Below, piece by piece: positions 34,690-44,067 of a DNA stretch of 64,000 bases. A model generated the notes under the pieces. It was not told the origin of the DNA. It did not search any database and saw nothing but the letters and a program-made list of their open reading frames with translations. Source of the DNA: Paenarthrobacter sp. GOM3. Lineage in GTDB: Bacteria; Actinomycetota; Actinomycetes; Actinomycetales; Micrococcaceae. The stretch spans positions 124,001-188,000 of the forward strand of contig NZ_CP136562.1 in assembly GCF_018215265.2 (NCBI RefSeq). The letters run 5' to 3'. The stretch's first letter is position 1. Each line of letters opens with the position of its first letter. The translations under genes and the position numbers were made by a program.

Positions 34690-36807
34690 GTGTTGAATCA
34701 GATCATGGACTCAGCTGACACTCATACCTCGGGCCACCAGCCCGAAACTCCTTTTCACGACCTTGACCACTACCTCTCCATCCCTCGGGTCGGTGGCCTC
34801 TCCCTTAGCCCGGACGGAACGCGACTGGTCACCACAGTGACCACGCTCAATGGCAAGGGAACCGAGTTCGCCACCGCACTTTGGGAGATCGATCCGACGG
34901 GACAGCGCCCGTCGCGCCGGATCACGCGCAGTTCCAAGGGAGAAGCGGGCGCGGTCTTCGCCTCCACTGGCGACCTCTACTTCACGTCGGCACGCCCGGA
35001 CCCGGAAAGCCCCGACGCTGACCCCGTCAACGCGCTGTGGCTGTTGCCCGCCGGCGGAGGAGAAGCCCGCGTGGTGCACTCCCGCTCCGGCGGTATCAGT
35101 TCCGTTATGGCCGCGAAAGACGTGGACGCAACGTTCATCAACGCGCAGGTCCTGGCTGGATCCTCGGACGAGGATAACGATGAGGAACGCCGTAAGGCCC
35201 GCAAGGACAACAAGGTATCGGCCATCCTGCACAGTGGCTACCCGGTCCGCTACTGGGACGCCGACCTGGGTCCGGCCGAGCCGCGGCTCTTCGCCGTGGA
35301 ACAGGGCGAGGACAAGGAGCCCGGCAAGCCTTCCACCGTTGACGCCGCGCCGTCGCTCAAACTCCGCAACCTGACGCCCGGAGTCGGCGGTTCGCTGCGC
35401 GAAGCCAAGACAGTGGTGAGTCCGGACGGCAAGACCATCTACACAAGCTTGACCAAAGCGCTCGCGAAAGCCGACAGCCGCGAGGTGCTCGCCGCCGTCG
35501 ACGTCGCTACCGGCAACGTCAAGGTGCTCCTGGACCACGAAGGCATGAGCTACTTTCCGGGACCCGTCAGCCCGGACAGCCGCACGCTGGTGGTTGAAAG
35601 CGAAAGCGACACCACCCCCACGCAGGCTCCGCAAGTGAAGCTGCATCTGCTCAACGTCGCCGACGGCGAGACCATGGATCTGGAGCCGCTGGCACACCAG
35701 TGGGACCGCTGGGCTACTGCGCTCGCCTGGCTCCCTGACGGCAGCGCCGTACTCGCGAAAGCGGACGACGACGGCGCGTCGCCGGTTTTCCGGGTTGACG
35801 TCGCCAGCGGTGGCGTTACCCGGGTGACGAAGGACTCCGCAGCCTATTCCGACGTCGTGGTGTCACCCGACGGGGCTACGGCGTATGCGCTGCGGAGTTC
35901 GTACGAGTTCCCGCCCGAAGCAGTGCGGATTGACCTCTCCACCGGAGAGGCGGTTCGCCTGCCGGCGCCGGCGGAGAGGCCTGCCTACAGGGGCCGGTTG
36001 GAGCGGGTCGAGACCACTGCAGAGGACGGCTCCCGCGTGCCCGCTTATCTTGCACTGCCCGAGGGCGCCTCCGAAGAAGCCCCGGCCCCGCTCCTGCTCT
36101 GGATCCACGGCGGACCCCTGGGCTCGTGGAACGCCTGGACGTGGCGCTGGAATCCGTGGCTGCTGGTTGCCAAGGGTTATGCCGTGCTGCTCCCCGATCC
36201 CGCGCTTTCTACCGGCTACGGGCAGGAGTTCATCCAGCGCGGCTGGGGCGAGTGGGGTAGGAAGCCGTACACAGACCTCATGGCCATCACGGACGCGGTA
36301 GTGGAACGGCCTGACATCGACGAGTCCCGGACCGCTGCGATGGGAGGATCCTTCGGTGGCTACATGGCCAACTGGGTGGCAGGCCAGACCGACCGTTTCA
36401 AGGCAATCGTCACGCACGCAAGCCTGTGGGCACTGGACCAGTTCGGCCCCACCACTGACGCGGCGCAATATTGGCTGAAGGAAATGACCGAGGAGATGGC
36501 GATGGAGAACTCGCCACACCTGAACGTCGGCAACATCAAGACGCCCATGCTGGTGATCCACGGCGACAAGGACTACCGGGTGCCGATCGGTGAAGGCCTG
36601 AGGCTTTGGTACGAGCTCCTCTCCTCATCCCAGCTGCCCGCTGATGACAACGGCCAGAGCCCGCACCGATTCCTCTACTTCCCGGACGAGAACCACTGGG
36701 TGCTCCAGCCGCAGCACGCCAAGGTTTGGTACGGGGTTGTGGAGCACTTCCTGGCCAAGCAGGTGCTGGGGGAGGACGTAGCGTTGCCTGAAGAACTGGG
36801 GGTCTAG
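34690..36807 (+). CDS. S9-family (prolyl oligopeptidase/acylaminoacyl) peptidase
   Basis: The roughly 705-residue serine peptidase has an N-terminal beta-propeller of about 430 residues with repeated SPDG motifs (for example LSLSPDGTRL and VVSPDGATAY). A C-terminal alpha/beta hydrolase domain follows: LLLWIHGGPLGSWNAW, nucleophile Ser in GGSFGGYMANW, Asp in VIHGDKDYRVP, and His in DENHWVLQPQH. It cleaves short peptides or acyl-peptides. No signal peptide is seen, so it is likely cytosolic. I prefer GTG 34690 because GGGGG lies eight bases upstream; TTG 34675 or ATG 34705 are possible. Confidence 0.9.
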   Translation: MLNQIMDSADTHTSGHQPETPFHDLDHYLSIPRVGGLSLSPDGTRLVTTVTTLNGKGTEFATALWEIDPTGQRPSRRITRSSKGEAGAVFASTGDLYFTSARPDPESPDADPVNALWLLPAGGGEARVVHSRSGGISSVMAAKDVDATFINAQVLAGSSDEDNDEERRKARKDNKVSAILHSGYPVRYWDADLGPAEPRLFAVEQGEDKEPGKPSTVDAAPSLKLRNLTPGVGGSLREAKTVVSPDGKTIYTSLTKALAKADSREVLAAVDVATGNVKVLLDHEGMSYFPGPVSPDSRTLVVESESDTTPTQAPQVKLHLLNVADGETMDLEPLAHQWDRWATALAWLPDGSAVLAKADDDGASPVFRVDVASGGVTRVTKDSAAYSDVVVSPDGATAYALRSSYEFPPEAVRIDLSTGEAVRLPAPAERPAYRGRLERVETTAEDGSRVPAYLALPEGASEEAPAPLLLWIHGGPLGSWNAWTWRWNPWLLVAKGYAVLLPDPALSTGYGQEFIQRGWGEWGRKPYTDLMAITDAVVERPDIDESRTAAMGGSFGGYMANWVAGQTDRFKAIVTHASLWALDQFGPTTDAAQYWLKEMTEEMAMENSPHLNVGNIKTPMLVIHGDKDYRVPIGEGLRLWYELLSSSQLPADDNGQSPHRFLYFPDENHWVLQPQHAKVWYGVVEHFLAKQVLGEDVALPEELGV

Positions 36808-36823
36808 GGCCAAGGGTGCTGGA

Positions 36824-38062
36824 TCAGGCTGTTGACGTGCGCCTGATGTCGGTGGCGTAGGCGTCAAGGACGTCAAAGATGCCGCGGTGTTGCCACACTC
36901 GTTTGCGGCCGCGTCCAGACGCTTCAGCTAGTACGCCACGTTCCGTCAGCGCATTGAGTGCGCGCAATGCCGCCATCTCGCCGAGTCCAAGCTCAGTCAT
37001 GAGGTACTTCGTGTTCACGGCGGGCTGGCCGATCAGCGCGGGGAGCACCCTCCATGCCGCTGCGTCTGAGCGCAGGCCGGAGGTCTTCGCGCGGGACTCC
37101 TCAAGCTGGGCCGCCAGCTCGTCGACCAACCGTGATCCGGTGATAGCCGCCGTGCGGGCCGCCCTGGCGAATTCGCGGACGATGGGTCCTGCATCTCCTT
37201 GCCGAAATGCGCCCAATGCCGAAAAGTAGCGCGATGTGTCCACGAGGAGGCCCGCCGAGATTGGCACCGCGGTGGAGCTCACCAGGCCTTTGTTGCGGAG
37301 GACCGACTGAGCCAAGGCGCGCCCCGTCCGGCCATTCCCGTCGGGGAACGGGTGGATCGTTTCGAACTGGGCATGGCTGACGGCGACCTGGACGAGTACG
37401 GAGATGTCCTGGCGCTGGATGAACCCCACCAGATCCGTGATCGCATCGTGAATCCGGCTATGGTGCGGAGCGACGAACTCGGCCATCCTCGGCCCGGCCT
37501 GGCCAGGGCCGATCCACACCTGCTCGTCCCGGAAGCGTCCGGCGCCAGAAGGATCGAAGCCACGCTGGTGCAGCATGAGAGCCTTGTGCATCGCCAGGAT
37601 GGAGTCCTCGCTGATGTTGTCAGCCAGTTGAAGGGCCGCCTCCATGGCGCGGACGTTGCCTATAACGGTCAGGGCGTTGACTTTGTCGCCCTCGCCAATC
37701 TCTGCCAGGGCCAGCTGCTTCGCCGATGTGGTGAGCTGTTCGATTTGTGAGCTGGAGGCCGATTCGGTGCGCAGCAGGATAGCCGTCATGGGTCCGAGAG
37801 CGGGGTTCTTTATGCCAAGTGTGCGCTGGGCGTGGTTATCGAAGTCCACCAGCTGGCGGGTCGCGTCTTCGATGTCGGCGGAATCCTCGGCGGAGACACT
37901 CGGAGTCCACGTCGCGATCGACGCCGTGACTGCAGCGTCGTACGGGCCGGTCTGCCGCTCGACCTCTGCCCTTGAATACATCCCGGGCGCACGCGGGTTC
38001 CATTCGAACCTCTCAAGCGAAATCGGTTCGACGGGTATGCGCGAGTCGGGAAGTGTTGACAT
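36824..38062 (-). CDS. Fic-family protein with C-terminal winged helix (probable AMP transferase/autoregulator)
   Basis: The 412-residue protein has the Fic active-site motif HPFPDGNGRTGR at residues 237-248, complete with the catalytic His, so AMPylation activity is likely. A class II-type inhibitory helix stands upstream (SASSSQIEQL, residues 101-110, with the inhibitory Glu at 108). The N-terminal part (FEWNPRAPGMYS) is of the common Fic/DUF4172-like type. The C-terminal 70 residues read as a winged helix (LMTELGLGEMAALRALNALT, then ERGVLAEASGRGRKRVW), which could bind DNA. A perfect palindrome sits before the gene. It is convergent with the S9 peptidase gene and has no antitoxin neighbour. 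Confidence 0.9.
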   Translation of the reverse strand: MSTLPDSRIPVEPISLERFEWNPRAPGMYSRAEVERQTGPYDAAVTASIATWTPSVSAEDSADIEDATRQLVDFDNHAQRTLGIKNPALGPMTAILLRTESASSSQIEQLTTSAKQLALAEIGEGDKVNALTVIGNVRAMEAALQLADNISEDSILAMHKALMLHQRGFDPSGAGRFRDEQVWIGPGQAGPRMAEFVAPHHSRIHDAITDLVGFIQRQDISVLVQVAVSHAQFETIHPFPDGNGRTGRALAQSVLRNKGLVSSTAVPISAGLLVDTSRYFSALGAFRQGDAGPIVREFARAARTAAITGSRLVDELAAQLEESRAKTSGLRSDAAAWRVLPALIGQPAVNTKYLMTELGLGEMAALRALNALTERGVLAEASGRGRKRVWQHRGIFDVLDAYATDIRRTSTA

Positions 38063-38071
38063 GCCAACACC

Positions 38072-38103
38072 TTACCAACACTTATCTAAATAAGTGTTGG
38101 TAA
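38072..38103. promoter_or_regulatory. Perfect 14-bp inverted repeat upstream of the Fic gene, probable operator
   Basis: TTACCAACACTTAT at 38072-38085 and ATAAGTGTTGGTAA at 38090-38103 are perfect complements around a CTAA spacer, starting ten bases before the Fic ATG. Partial copies, AAGTGTTG and CCAACACC, occur at 38051-38072. The site is AT-rich compared with its surroundings. The stem could also act as an operator for the Fic protein's own winged helix. Confidence 0.7.
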
Positions 38104-38163
38104 CGTACCGGGCTTCCTGCGGATGGAAGTGAGTGCCGGGCTTCGCGTCGCTAGTATGGGGGA

Positions 38164-38673
38164 GTGGATTCGACCTTCAGCCTTCGCCCTGCCCGCACCA
38201 GCGATGTGGCGGCGATCAAGAGGCTTGTCGCTCCTTTGGCTGAGGAGCGGATCCTCATGGCCAAGGAGACCGTGGCGTACTACGAGAGCCTGCAGGAATT
38301 CCGGATTGCCGAGTCCGATGCCGGCGAGGTGATTGGGTGCGGCGCCTTGCACGTCATGTGGGAAGACCTGGCCGAGATCCGTACGCTGGCAGCAGCCGAT
38401 TCCTGGCGCGGCCGCGGCGTGGGCCATGTCCTGGTGGAGAACCTCCTGGAAGAGGCAAAGGCGCTGGGAGTGAGCCGGGTGTTCTGCCTGACGTTCGAGG
38501 TGGACTTCTTCAAGCGCCACGGCTTTGAAGTCATGGCGGACCAATCGGCAGTTGATCCGCAGGTGTATTCGGAGCTTCTGCGCTCGCATGACGAAGGCGT
38601 GGCCGAGTTCCTGGACCTTGCCCGCGTGAAGCCCAACACCTTGGGCAATACCCGCATGATCAAGCAGCTTTAG
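38164..38673 (+). CDS. GNAT acetyltransferase, probable N-acetylglutamate synthase
   Basis: The 169-residue GNAT protein has the acetyl-CoA-binding motif ADSWRGRGVGHVLVENLLEEA near residues 79-99 and the family-typical FCLTFEVDFFKRHGFEVM near residues 108-125. It resembles the short actinobacterial ArgA-type enzymes that make N-acetylglutamate for arginine synthesis. It is not near other arg genes here, so the assignment rests on similarity. The start is GTG 38164, and the distance to the Fic operator is about 60 bases. Confidence 0.75.
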   Translation: MDSTFSLRPARTSDVAAIKRLVAPLAEERILMAKETVAYYESLQEFRIAESDAGEVIGCGALHVMWEDLAEIRTLAAADSWRGRGVGHVLVENLLEEAKALGVSRVFCLTFEVDFFKRHGFEVMADQSAVDPQVYSELLRSHDEGVAEFLDLARVKPNTLGNTRMIKQL

Positions 38674-38834
38674 CCTGCATCCAACCCCCTCTCAGGCCTC
38701 GGCTTCGATGCTCCGCTGAGCCCTGCCCGATTATGCGTGATTTATTACCTCTTCTCTTATCTAAAGTTGATGGATAAACTGATGGAGGCTTGCTGGGGAA
38801 GCTTCCGCCACATCGGTCAATTTGAGAGAAGATC

Positions 38835-40283
38835 ATGCAGTCCCACGCCTCCACTCCAGATGTTTCACAACTCCAACTCAGCGTGCGCGGTCCAGTGTTC
38901 ACGCCTGCCGATCCCGGCTTCGCCGCAGAAGTAGCGGCCTTCAATTTGTCCACTCAACACCAGCCGGATGTTGCCTTCGGCGCCCTCGACGCAGAGGACG
39001 TTTCGGCGGCAGTCAACTGGGCTGCGGAGCACAGAATGCCCGTCTCCGTCCAATCCACCGGTCACGGTGCCACCAATGCCATTGAGGGCGGTCTGCTCAT
39101 CAGCACCCGCCGAATGCTGGAGCTCAGCATCGATCCGCTTGAGCGGATCGCCCGCGTTGGCGCCGGCGTCCGCTGGAAGGCCGTAGTGGAACTGGCATCC
39201 ACGTTCGGGTTGATGGGGCTTTGCGGTTCCACCACCGACGTCGGCGTGGTGGGTTACACGTTGGGCGGCGGCCTGCCCATCATGGGTCGAAAGTACGGCT
39301 TCGCGTCGGACCACGTGATCGCCTTCGAACTCGTTACCGCAGACGGCACGCACCGACGGGTGACTAAGGACGAAAACCCAGAGCTCTTCTACCTCCTGCG
39401 CGGCGGCAAGGGGAATCTTGGCATTGTCACAGCCATGGAATTCCATTTGTTCCCGGGCTCGGACCTCTTTGCCGGTGGCCTCTACTTCGACGGCGAGCAT
39501 GCCCCGGCGGTCCTCCAGCAGTTCAGCGAGTGGGTTCCGTCGCTGCCCCAGGAAGCGTCGGCGTCGTTGGCTTTCCTTCGCCTCCCGGACATGGAGATGA
39601 TTCCCGAGCCGTTGCGCGGCAAGTTCGTCGTGCATCTGCGTTATGCGTACCAAGGCGACGCGGCAGAGGCTACGAAATTGCTGGAGCCGATGCGACAAAG
39701 TGCGCCTTTCATGATGGATGGGACCGGACCCCTGGACTCCACCCAGATGGACAGTATCCACCAGGACCCGGACCAGCCTGTGCCCGTGCGCGAGCGTGGC
39801 TTCCTGCTGGACCGTTTGGACAATGGGGCAAAGAGCGCGATCCTTCGTCACTTCGGCCCAGGCGTCCAAAGTCCGGTGCTGATGGCGGAGGTGCGGCTGC
39901 TCGGCGGCGCCCTGGCCAAGAGCGCTGACGGCGAGGACAGCGTTGGGGCACGCGACGCCGCGTTCAGCTTCTTCATGGCGGGCATGGCTGTCCCGCCCGT
40001 GGCGGAGCTGCTTCCCGTAGTGTTCGACGCCGTTCGCGACGACCTGCGCGACGCCTCCAGCGGCGGCACTTTCGTTAACCTGCACGGCCACTTCGTCGAC
40101 GCCGAGGACAGGGAGCGGCCCTGGGGTCCCACTGTCCGCGAACGGCTCCGGAAGGCGAAGGCAGAGCTTGACCCACAAAACATGTTCAGCTTCGGGCATG
40201 TCGTGGGTCTTCCGGTCATCGACCAGACGGTGCTTCTTGAAGACATCGTGACTGCCGGTGGCGACGCTGTGCTGAACAGCTAG
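38835..40283 (+). CDS. FAD-linked oxidase (PCMH/BBE-like)
   Basis: The 482-residue flavoprotein has a PCMH-type FAD-binding domain (VSVQSTGHGATN with a His that may bind the flavin, and STTDVGVVGYTLGGGLPIMG near residues 131-150). A substrate domain follows, ending in the berberine-bridge-type C-terminus LDPQNMFSFGHVV. Such enzymes oxidise sugars, alcohols or alkaloid-like compounds with oxygen. There is no clear signal peptide. The Cys (in GLCGSTTDVG) is not at the usual position for a second covalent flavin bond. The upstream 160 bases contain AT-rich sequence that may hold a promoter. Confidence 0.85.
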   Translation: MQSHASTPDVSQLQLSVRGPVFTPADPGFAAEVAAFNLSTQHQPDVAFGALDAEDVSAAVNWAAEHRMPVSVQSTGHGATNAIEGGLLISTRRMLELSIDPLERIARVGAGVRWKAVVELASTFGLMGLCGSTTDVGVVGYTLGGGLPIMGRKYGFASDHVIAFELVTADGTHRRVTKDENPELFYLLRGGKGNLGIVTAMEFHLFPGSDLFAGGLYFDGEHAPAVLQQFSEWVPSLPQEASASLAFLRLPDMEMIPEPLRGKFVVHLRYAYQGDAAEATKLLEPMRQSAPFMMDGTGPLDSTQMDSIHQDPDQPVPVRERGFLLDRLDNGAKSAILRHFGPGVQSPVLMAEVRLLGGALAKSADGEDSVGARDAAFSFFMAGMAVPPVAELLPVVFDAVRDDLRDASSGGTFVNLHGHFVDAEDRERPWGPTVRERLRKAKAELDPQNMFSFGHVVGLPVIDQTVLLEDIVTAGGDAVLNS

Positions 40284-40290
40284 GGAGCTG

Positions 40291-40485
40291 ATGGCAATGG
40301 ACCATCGGGTGACCTTTCCTGATTTCTCGGCATTCCAGATCGACATCCCGTATGGATCGTTTCCAAACGGGGAGTCGTGGGCCGGGGAGCGCCATCCGGA
40401 CCCGGACCTCTACTCGGCCTTCTGGCCTGAGGTCCGTCCCCGTGCCGAGTCCGGGTTGAATCCTGTACCAGGTGCCGACGACTGA
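40291..40485 (+). CDS. Small hypothetical protein after the FAD oxidase
   Basis: The 64-residue product begins MAMDHRVTFPDFSAFQIDIP and has no transmembrane or recognisable domain. Pro, Trp and acidic residues are frequent. It starts seven bases after the oxidase stop with AGGGAG upstream, so translation coupled to the oxidase is plausible. I do not recognise the family. It could be a partner of the oxidase or a spurious frame; the ribosome binding site and spacing favour a real gene. Confidence 0.5.
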   Translation: MAMDHRVTFPDFSAFQIDIPYGSFPNGESWAGERHPDPDLYSAFWPEVRPRAESGLNPVPGADD

Positions 40486-40633
40486 CCCGTGAACAGAAGT
40501 GCAGGTGGAGGGGCGGCCGAAGGGCTGTCCCTCCCACCATTTAAGTGCCGTCCCTTCGCCCCGGGGCCTACCGTGGCCCCGCCCGCCGGTAGTAGGGTCA
40601 GAGCACCAGCCACAGCACGCCCAGGAGCATCCA

Positions 40634-41635
<1,002 letters not shown>

Positions 41636-41637
41636 GC

Positions 41638-42306
41638 ATGGGATTGGGCGTCGACTGGGCCGTTAATTGGTTGAAACTATCCGCAGAAGCGATGGCAGAA
41701 CATCGGACGGAACTGATCGAACTGGATCGGGCAATCGGCGATTCCGACCACGGCGAAAATATGGACCGCGGTTTCCAGGCCGTGCTCCAAAAGCTAGACG
41801 AGACTCCGCCCGAAACCCCGGGAGCAGCATTGAAGGCTGCTGCCATGGCGCTCATGTCCAAAGTGGGCGGAGCCGCGGGGCCGCTGTATGGCACCGCTTA
41901 CCTCCGGGCAGCTACGTCACTGGGTGATGCCACGGACGTGGATGCCCAGGCGCTCACGGATGCCCTGGCTGCCGCGCGGGATGGCGTTGTAGCGCGGGGC
42001 AAGGCCGAGCTTGGCGATAAGACGATGGTGGATGCGTGGACGCCGGCTGTGGAGGCCGCGGGGAAGGCGGCATCCGAGAGCGGCGATCCGGTGAACGTGC
42101 TCGAGGCCGCCGCCCAGGCCGCCGAGGCTGGTGCCGCGGCTACGGATGAGTTGGTTGCCCGCAAAGGCCGGGCCAGTTACCTGGGGGAGCGCAGTGCCGG
42201 TCACCGCGATCCCGGCGCAGCCTCCACCGCCCTGCTCCTGCGTGCGGCGGTGGTGGCGGCAGGCACGGCCGATTCCGTGGCGGACGCCGGAACCGACGCC
42301 GTATGA
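41638..42306 (+). CDS. dhaL: Dihydroxyacetone kinase, ADP-binding subunit DhaL
   Basis: The 222-residue protein binds ADP with two magnesium ions and is recharged by DhaM rather than free ATP. The magnesium-binding signature IGDSDHGENMDRGF is near residues 32-45, and the C-terminal SYLGERSAGHRDPGAAST near residues 180-197. It starts two bases after the dhaK stop and overlaps dhaM by four bases (ATGA), so the three subunits are made together. Confidence 0.94.
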   Translation: MGLGVDWAVNWLKLSAEAMAEHRTELIELDRAIGDSDHGENMDRGFQAVLQKLDETPPETPGAALKAAAMALMSKVGGAAGPLYGTAYLRAATSLGDATDVDAQALTDALAAARDGVVARGKAELGDKTMVDAWTPAVEAAGKAASESGDPVNVLEAAAQAAEAGAAATDELVARKGRASYLGERSAGHRDPGAASTALLLRAAVVAAGTADSVADAGTDAV

Positions 42307-43016
42307 CGGTAGGGATCGTGGTTGTTTCGCACAGCGGCAAGATTGCCGAGGGGGCTGTGGAACTCGCTGCCCAGATGGCGCCCGACGTCGAACTGGTCGC
42401 CGCCGGGGGAACGGACGACGACCGGATCGGTACCAGCCTGGAGAAGGTGCTTGCCGCCGTCGAGCAGTCACTGGTGGATTCCGGAGGTGACGGAGTGGTG
42501 GTGCTGACCGACCTGGGCTCGGCGGTGATGACGGCGGAGTCGGCAATGGAGTTCGCCAGCGCTCCCGAGGCCGTGCGGCTGGCAGCCGCGCCTCTGGTGG
42601 AGGGCCTCGTGGCGGCGGCCGTCGCTGCCCAGGGAGGTGCCGGCGTCGAGGATGTGCTCAAAGCAGCTGAGGCGGTGAGGTTCGGCCCTGACCCAAGCAC
42701 TGCGGGCGCGAACGCCGCCTCAACCGACGCCGCGGCCGGGCAGCCCGCCACGGGGGCGCCGGACGCCAGCGGCGACTTCGAGCTCATCAACCCCTTGGGA
42801 ATGCACGCACGTCCCGCGGCAAAGATCGCAGGCGGTTTGTCGGGCATGGACGCCGAGGTGACCGTCAACGGCGTCGACGGCATGTCCATCATGGCGATGA
42901 TGGCGCTCGCCGCGGGGCAGGGTACGACACTCCACGTTGAGGCCCGTGGGAAGGACGCCGCGAAGGCTGTGGGATACGTGCGTCGGCTCGTGGAGGAAGG
43001 GTTTGGGGAGCTCTGA
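42303..43016 (+). CDS. dhaM: DhaM phosphotransferase fused to an HPr domain
   Basis: The 237-residue protein has an N-terminal EIIA-Man-like DhaM domain with the active His in VGIVVVSHSGKIAEGAVELA (residues 2-21). An Ala/Ser-rich linker (about 125-155) follows, and a C-terminal HPr domain with its active His in NPLGMHARPAAKIAGG near residues 162-177. Phosphate should pass from PTS Enzyme I to HPr to DhaM to DhaL. The fused HPr places the PTS step within one protein. No Enzyme I domain is present, unlike the enterobacterial DhaM. Confidence 0.92.
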   Translation: MTVGIVVVSHSGKIAEGAVELAAQMAPDVELVAAGGTDDDRIGTSLEKVLAAVEQSLVDSGGDGVVVLTDLGSAVMTAESAMEFASAPEAVRLAAAPLVEGLVAAAVAAQGGAGVEDVLKAAEAVRFGPDPSTAGANAASTDAAAGQPATGAPDASGDFELINPLGMHARPAAKIAGGLSGMDAEVTVNGVDGMSIMAMMALAAGQGTTLHVEARGKDAAKAVGYVRRLVEEGFGEL

Positions 43017-43105
43017 TTCTCCCGTTTTTGGGCCAAGATATTGCTAAGTATGCTGATTAGTGATGTTGTAGAGGTACAAGGTTCCTACGGCGAAAGAGGT
43101 GCGAC

Positions 43106-43282
43106 ATGGGTGCTGACGACAAGATGGAGAATGCCGGCGAGAAGCTCGGCGGCAAGGCAAAGGAAGCTGCCGGCAAGCTGACGGACGACAAGGGTCTCGA
43201 AGCTGAAGGCAAGGGCGACCAGACCAAGGCCGACCTCAAGGGTGCTGGCGAGAAGCTGAAGGACGCCTTCAAGAAGGACTAG
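43106..43282 (+). CDS. CsbD-family stress protein
   Basis: The 58-residue protein opens MGADDKMENAGEKLGGKAKE and is rich in Lys, Asp and Gly with repeated GEKL/GKAKE units, the pattern of CsbD proteins (general stress response, function unclear). It is very hydrophilic. GAAAGAGGTG precedes the ATG. A perfect hairpin terminator stands after the stop and a DUF4235 gene follows. Confidence 0.88.
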   Translation: MGADDKMENAGEKLGGKAKEAAGKLTDDKGLEAEGKGDQTKADLKGAGEKLKDAFKKD

Positions 43283-43290
43283 GAATGTGG

Positions 43291-43320
43291 ACAGGGCCGC
43301 TGCGGTTGCAGCGGCCCTGT
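43291..43320 (+). terminator. Terminator after the CsbD gene
   Basis: A perfect 13-bp stem, ACAGGGCCGCTGC at 43291-43303 with GCAGCGGCCCTGT at 43308-43320, has a GGTT loop and lies eight bases after the stop. Confidence 0.85.
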
Positions 43321-43371
43321 CTTGCTGTGGGAGGCCTCGTTTCGAGGCGCGCTATCTAATGGAGGAACTTC

Positions 43372-43632
43372 GTGAACCTACTGGTAAAACTGTTCGGCAT
43401 TGCTGTTAGCCTCGGCGCGGGTGCCATCGCGAACAAGACCCTGGAAGGTCTCTGGGAGAAGAAAACCGGCAAGCCCGCGCCGAAGGACGGGACCGACCTC
43501 AACGACTCCCTGCCAGGCGTCCTGGTCTTCGCCGTAGTCTCCGCAGGTGTTGGCGCCGTTGTTCACGTACTGACCCGGAGGGGCACCAAAAGTGCCCTTG
43601 CCCGCATGAAGAACACCGCAGACGAGGTTTAA
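43372..43632 (+). CDS. DUF4235 domain-containing membrane protein
   Basis: The 86-residue protein has a hydrophobic N-terminal segment (LLVKLFGIAVSLGAGAIANK), a polar middle with KKTGKPAPKDG, and a second hydrophobic segment near residues 45-63. This is the DUF4235 pattern. The start is GTG with GGAGGAA upstream. Pairing with a CsbD gene suggests a stress-linked envelope role, but this is only inference. Confidence 0.82.
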   Translation: MNLLVKLFGIAVSLGAGAIANKTLEGLWEKKTGKPAPKDGTDLNDSLPGVLVFAVVSAGVGAVVHVLTRRGTKSALARMKNTADEV

Positions 43633-43636
43633 GAAC

Positions 43637-43999
43637 ATGGCTATTGCCAAGCACCCCAGCGTTGTCATCGACTGCCCGGACGCGGCAGCGCTCGCAGCTT
43701 TCTACGCCGAATTGCTCGGATGGCACGTATCCAACGAGAACGGCGACTGGTACGACGTGCGCCCGGAGGATGGCAGCAACTGCATCTCCTTCCAGCAGGT
43801 TGAGGTGTACCAGGCGCCCGTATGGCCGGGCCAGACAATCCCGCAGCAGATGCACTTTGACGTCGTGGTGGACAACCTGGACAAGGCTGAAGAAGAAGTC
43901 CTCGCCATTGGCGCCAGCAAGGCCGACCACCAGCCAGGCGAGACGTTCAGGGTGTTCCTTGATCCTGCCGGACACCCGTTCTGCCTCTGCCTCAGCTAG
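43637..43999 (+). CDS. VOC-family (glyoxalase-like) protein
   Basis: The 120-residue protein is a two-module vicinal-oxygen-chelate fold: HPSVVIDCPDAAALAAFYAE, then LLGWHVSNENGDWYDVRPED, QMHFDVVVDNLDKAEEEVLA, and LDPAGHPFCLCLS. It resembles the common glyoxalase-like domain proteins with unknown substrate. It starts four bases after the DUF4235 stop, with AAGAAC before the ATG. Confidence 0.82.
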   Translation: MAIAKHPSVVIDCPDAAALAAFYAELLGWHVSNENGDWYDVRPEDGSNCISFQQVEVYQAPVWPGQTIPQQMHFDVVVDNLDKAEEEVLAIGASKADHQPGETFRVFLDPAGHPFCLCLS

Positions 44000-44067
44000 G
44001 GCCCGGCCCTGCTTGGGGGCTGGCACTGCGTGGGGCCCGGCCACGCCCTAAGCGCAGCCCCTGCGGC

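Noticed and set aside
36824..38062. Fic gene as toxin of a toxin-antitoxin pair
   Set aside because: No small antitoxin gene is adjacent, and the inhibitory helix is in the same protein, so it is more likely a self-regulated class II Fic protein.
38757..38777. TTATC...GATAA inverted repeat before the FAD oxidase gene
   Set aside because: Only five bases per arm in an AT-rich stretch, with no regulator gene beside it.
38660..38953. 97-codon open frame on the minus strand over the region before the FAD oxidase
   Set aside because: No domain, overlaps the GNAT and oxidase genes at both ends, and no convincing ribosome binding site.
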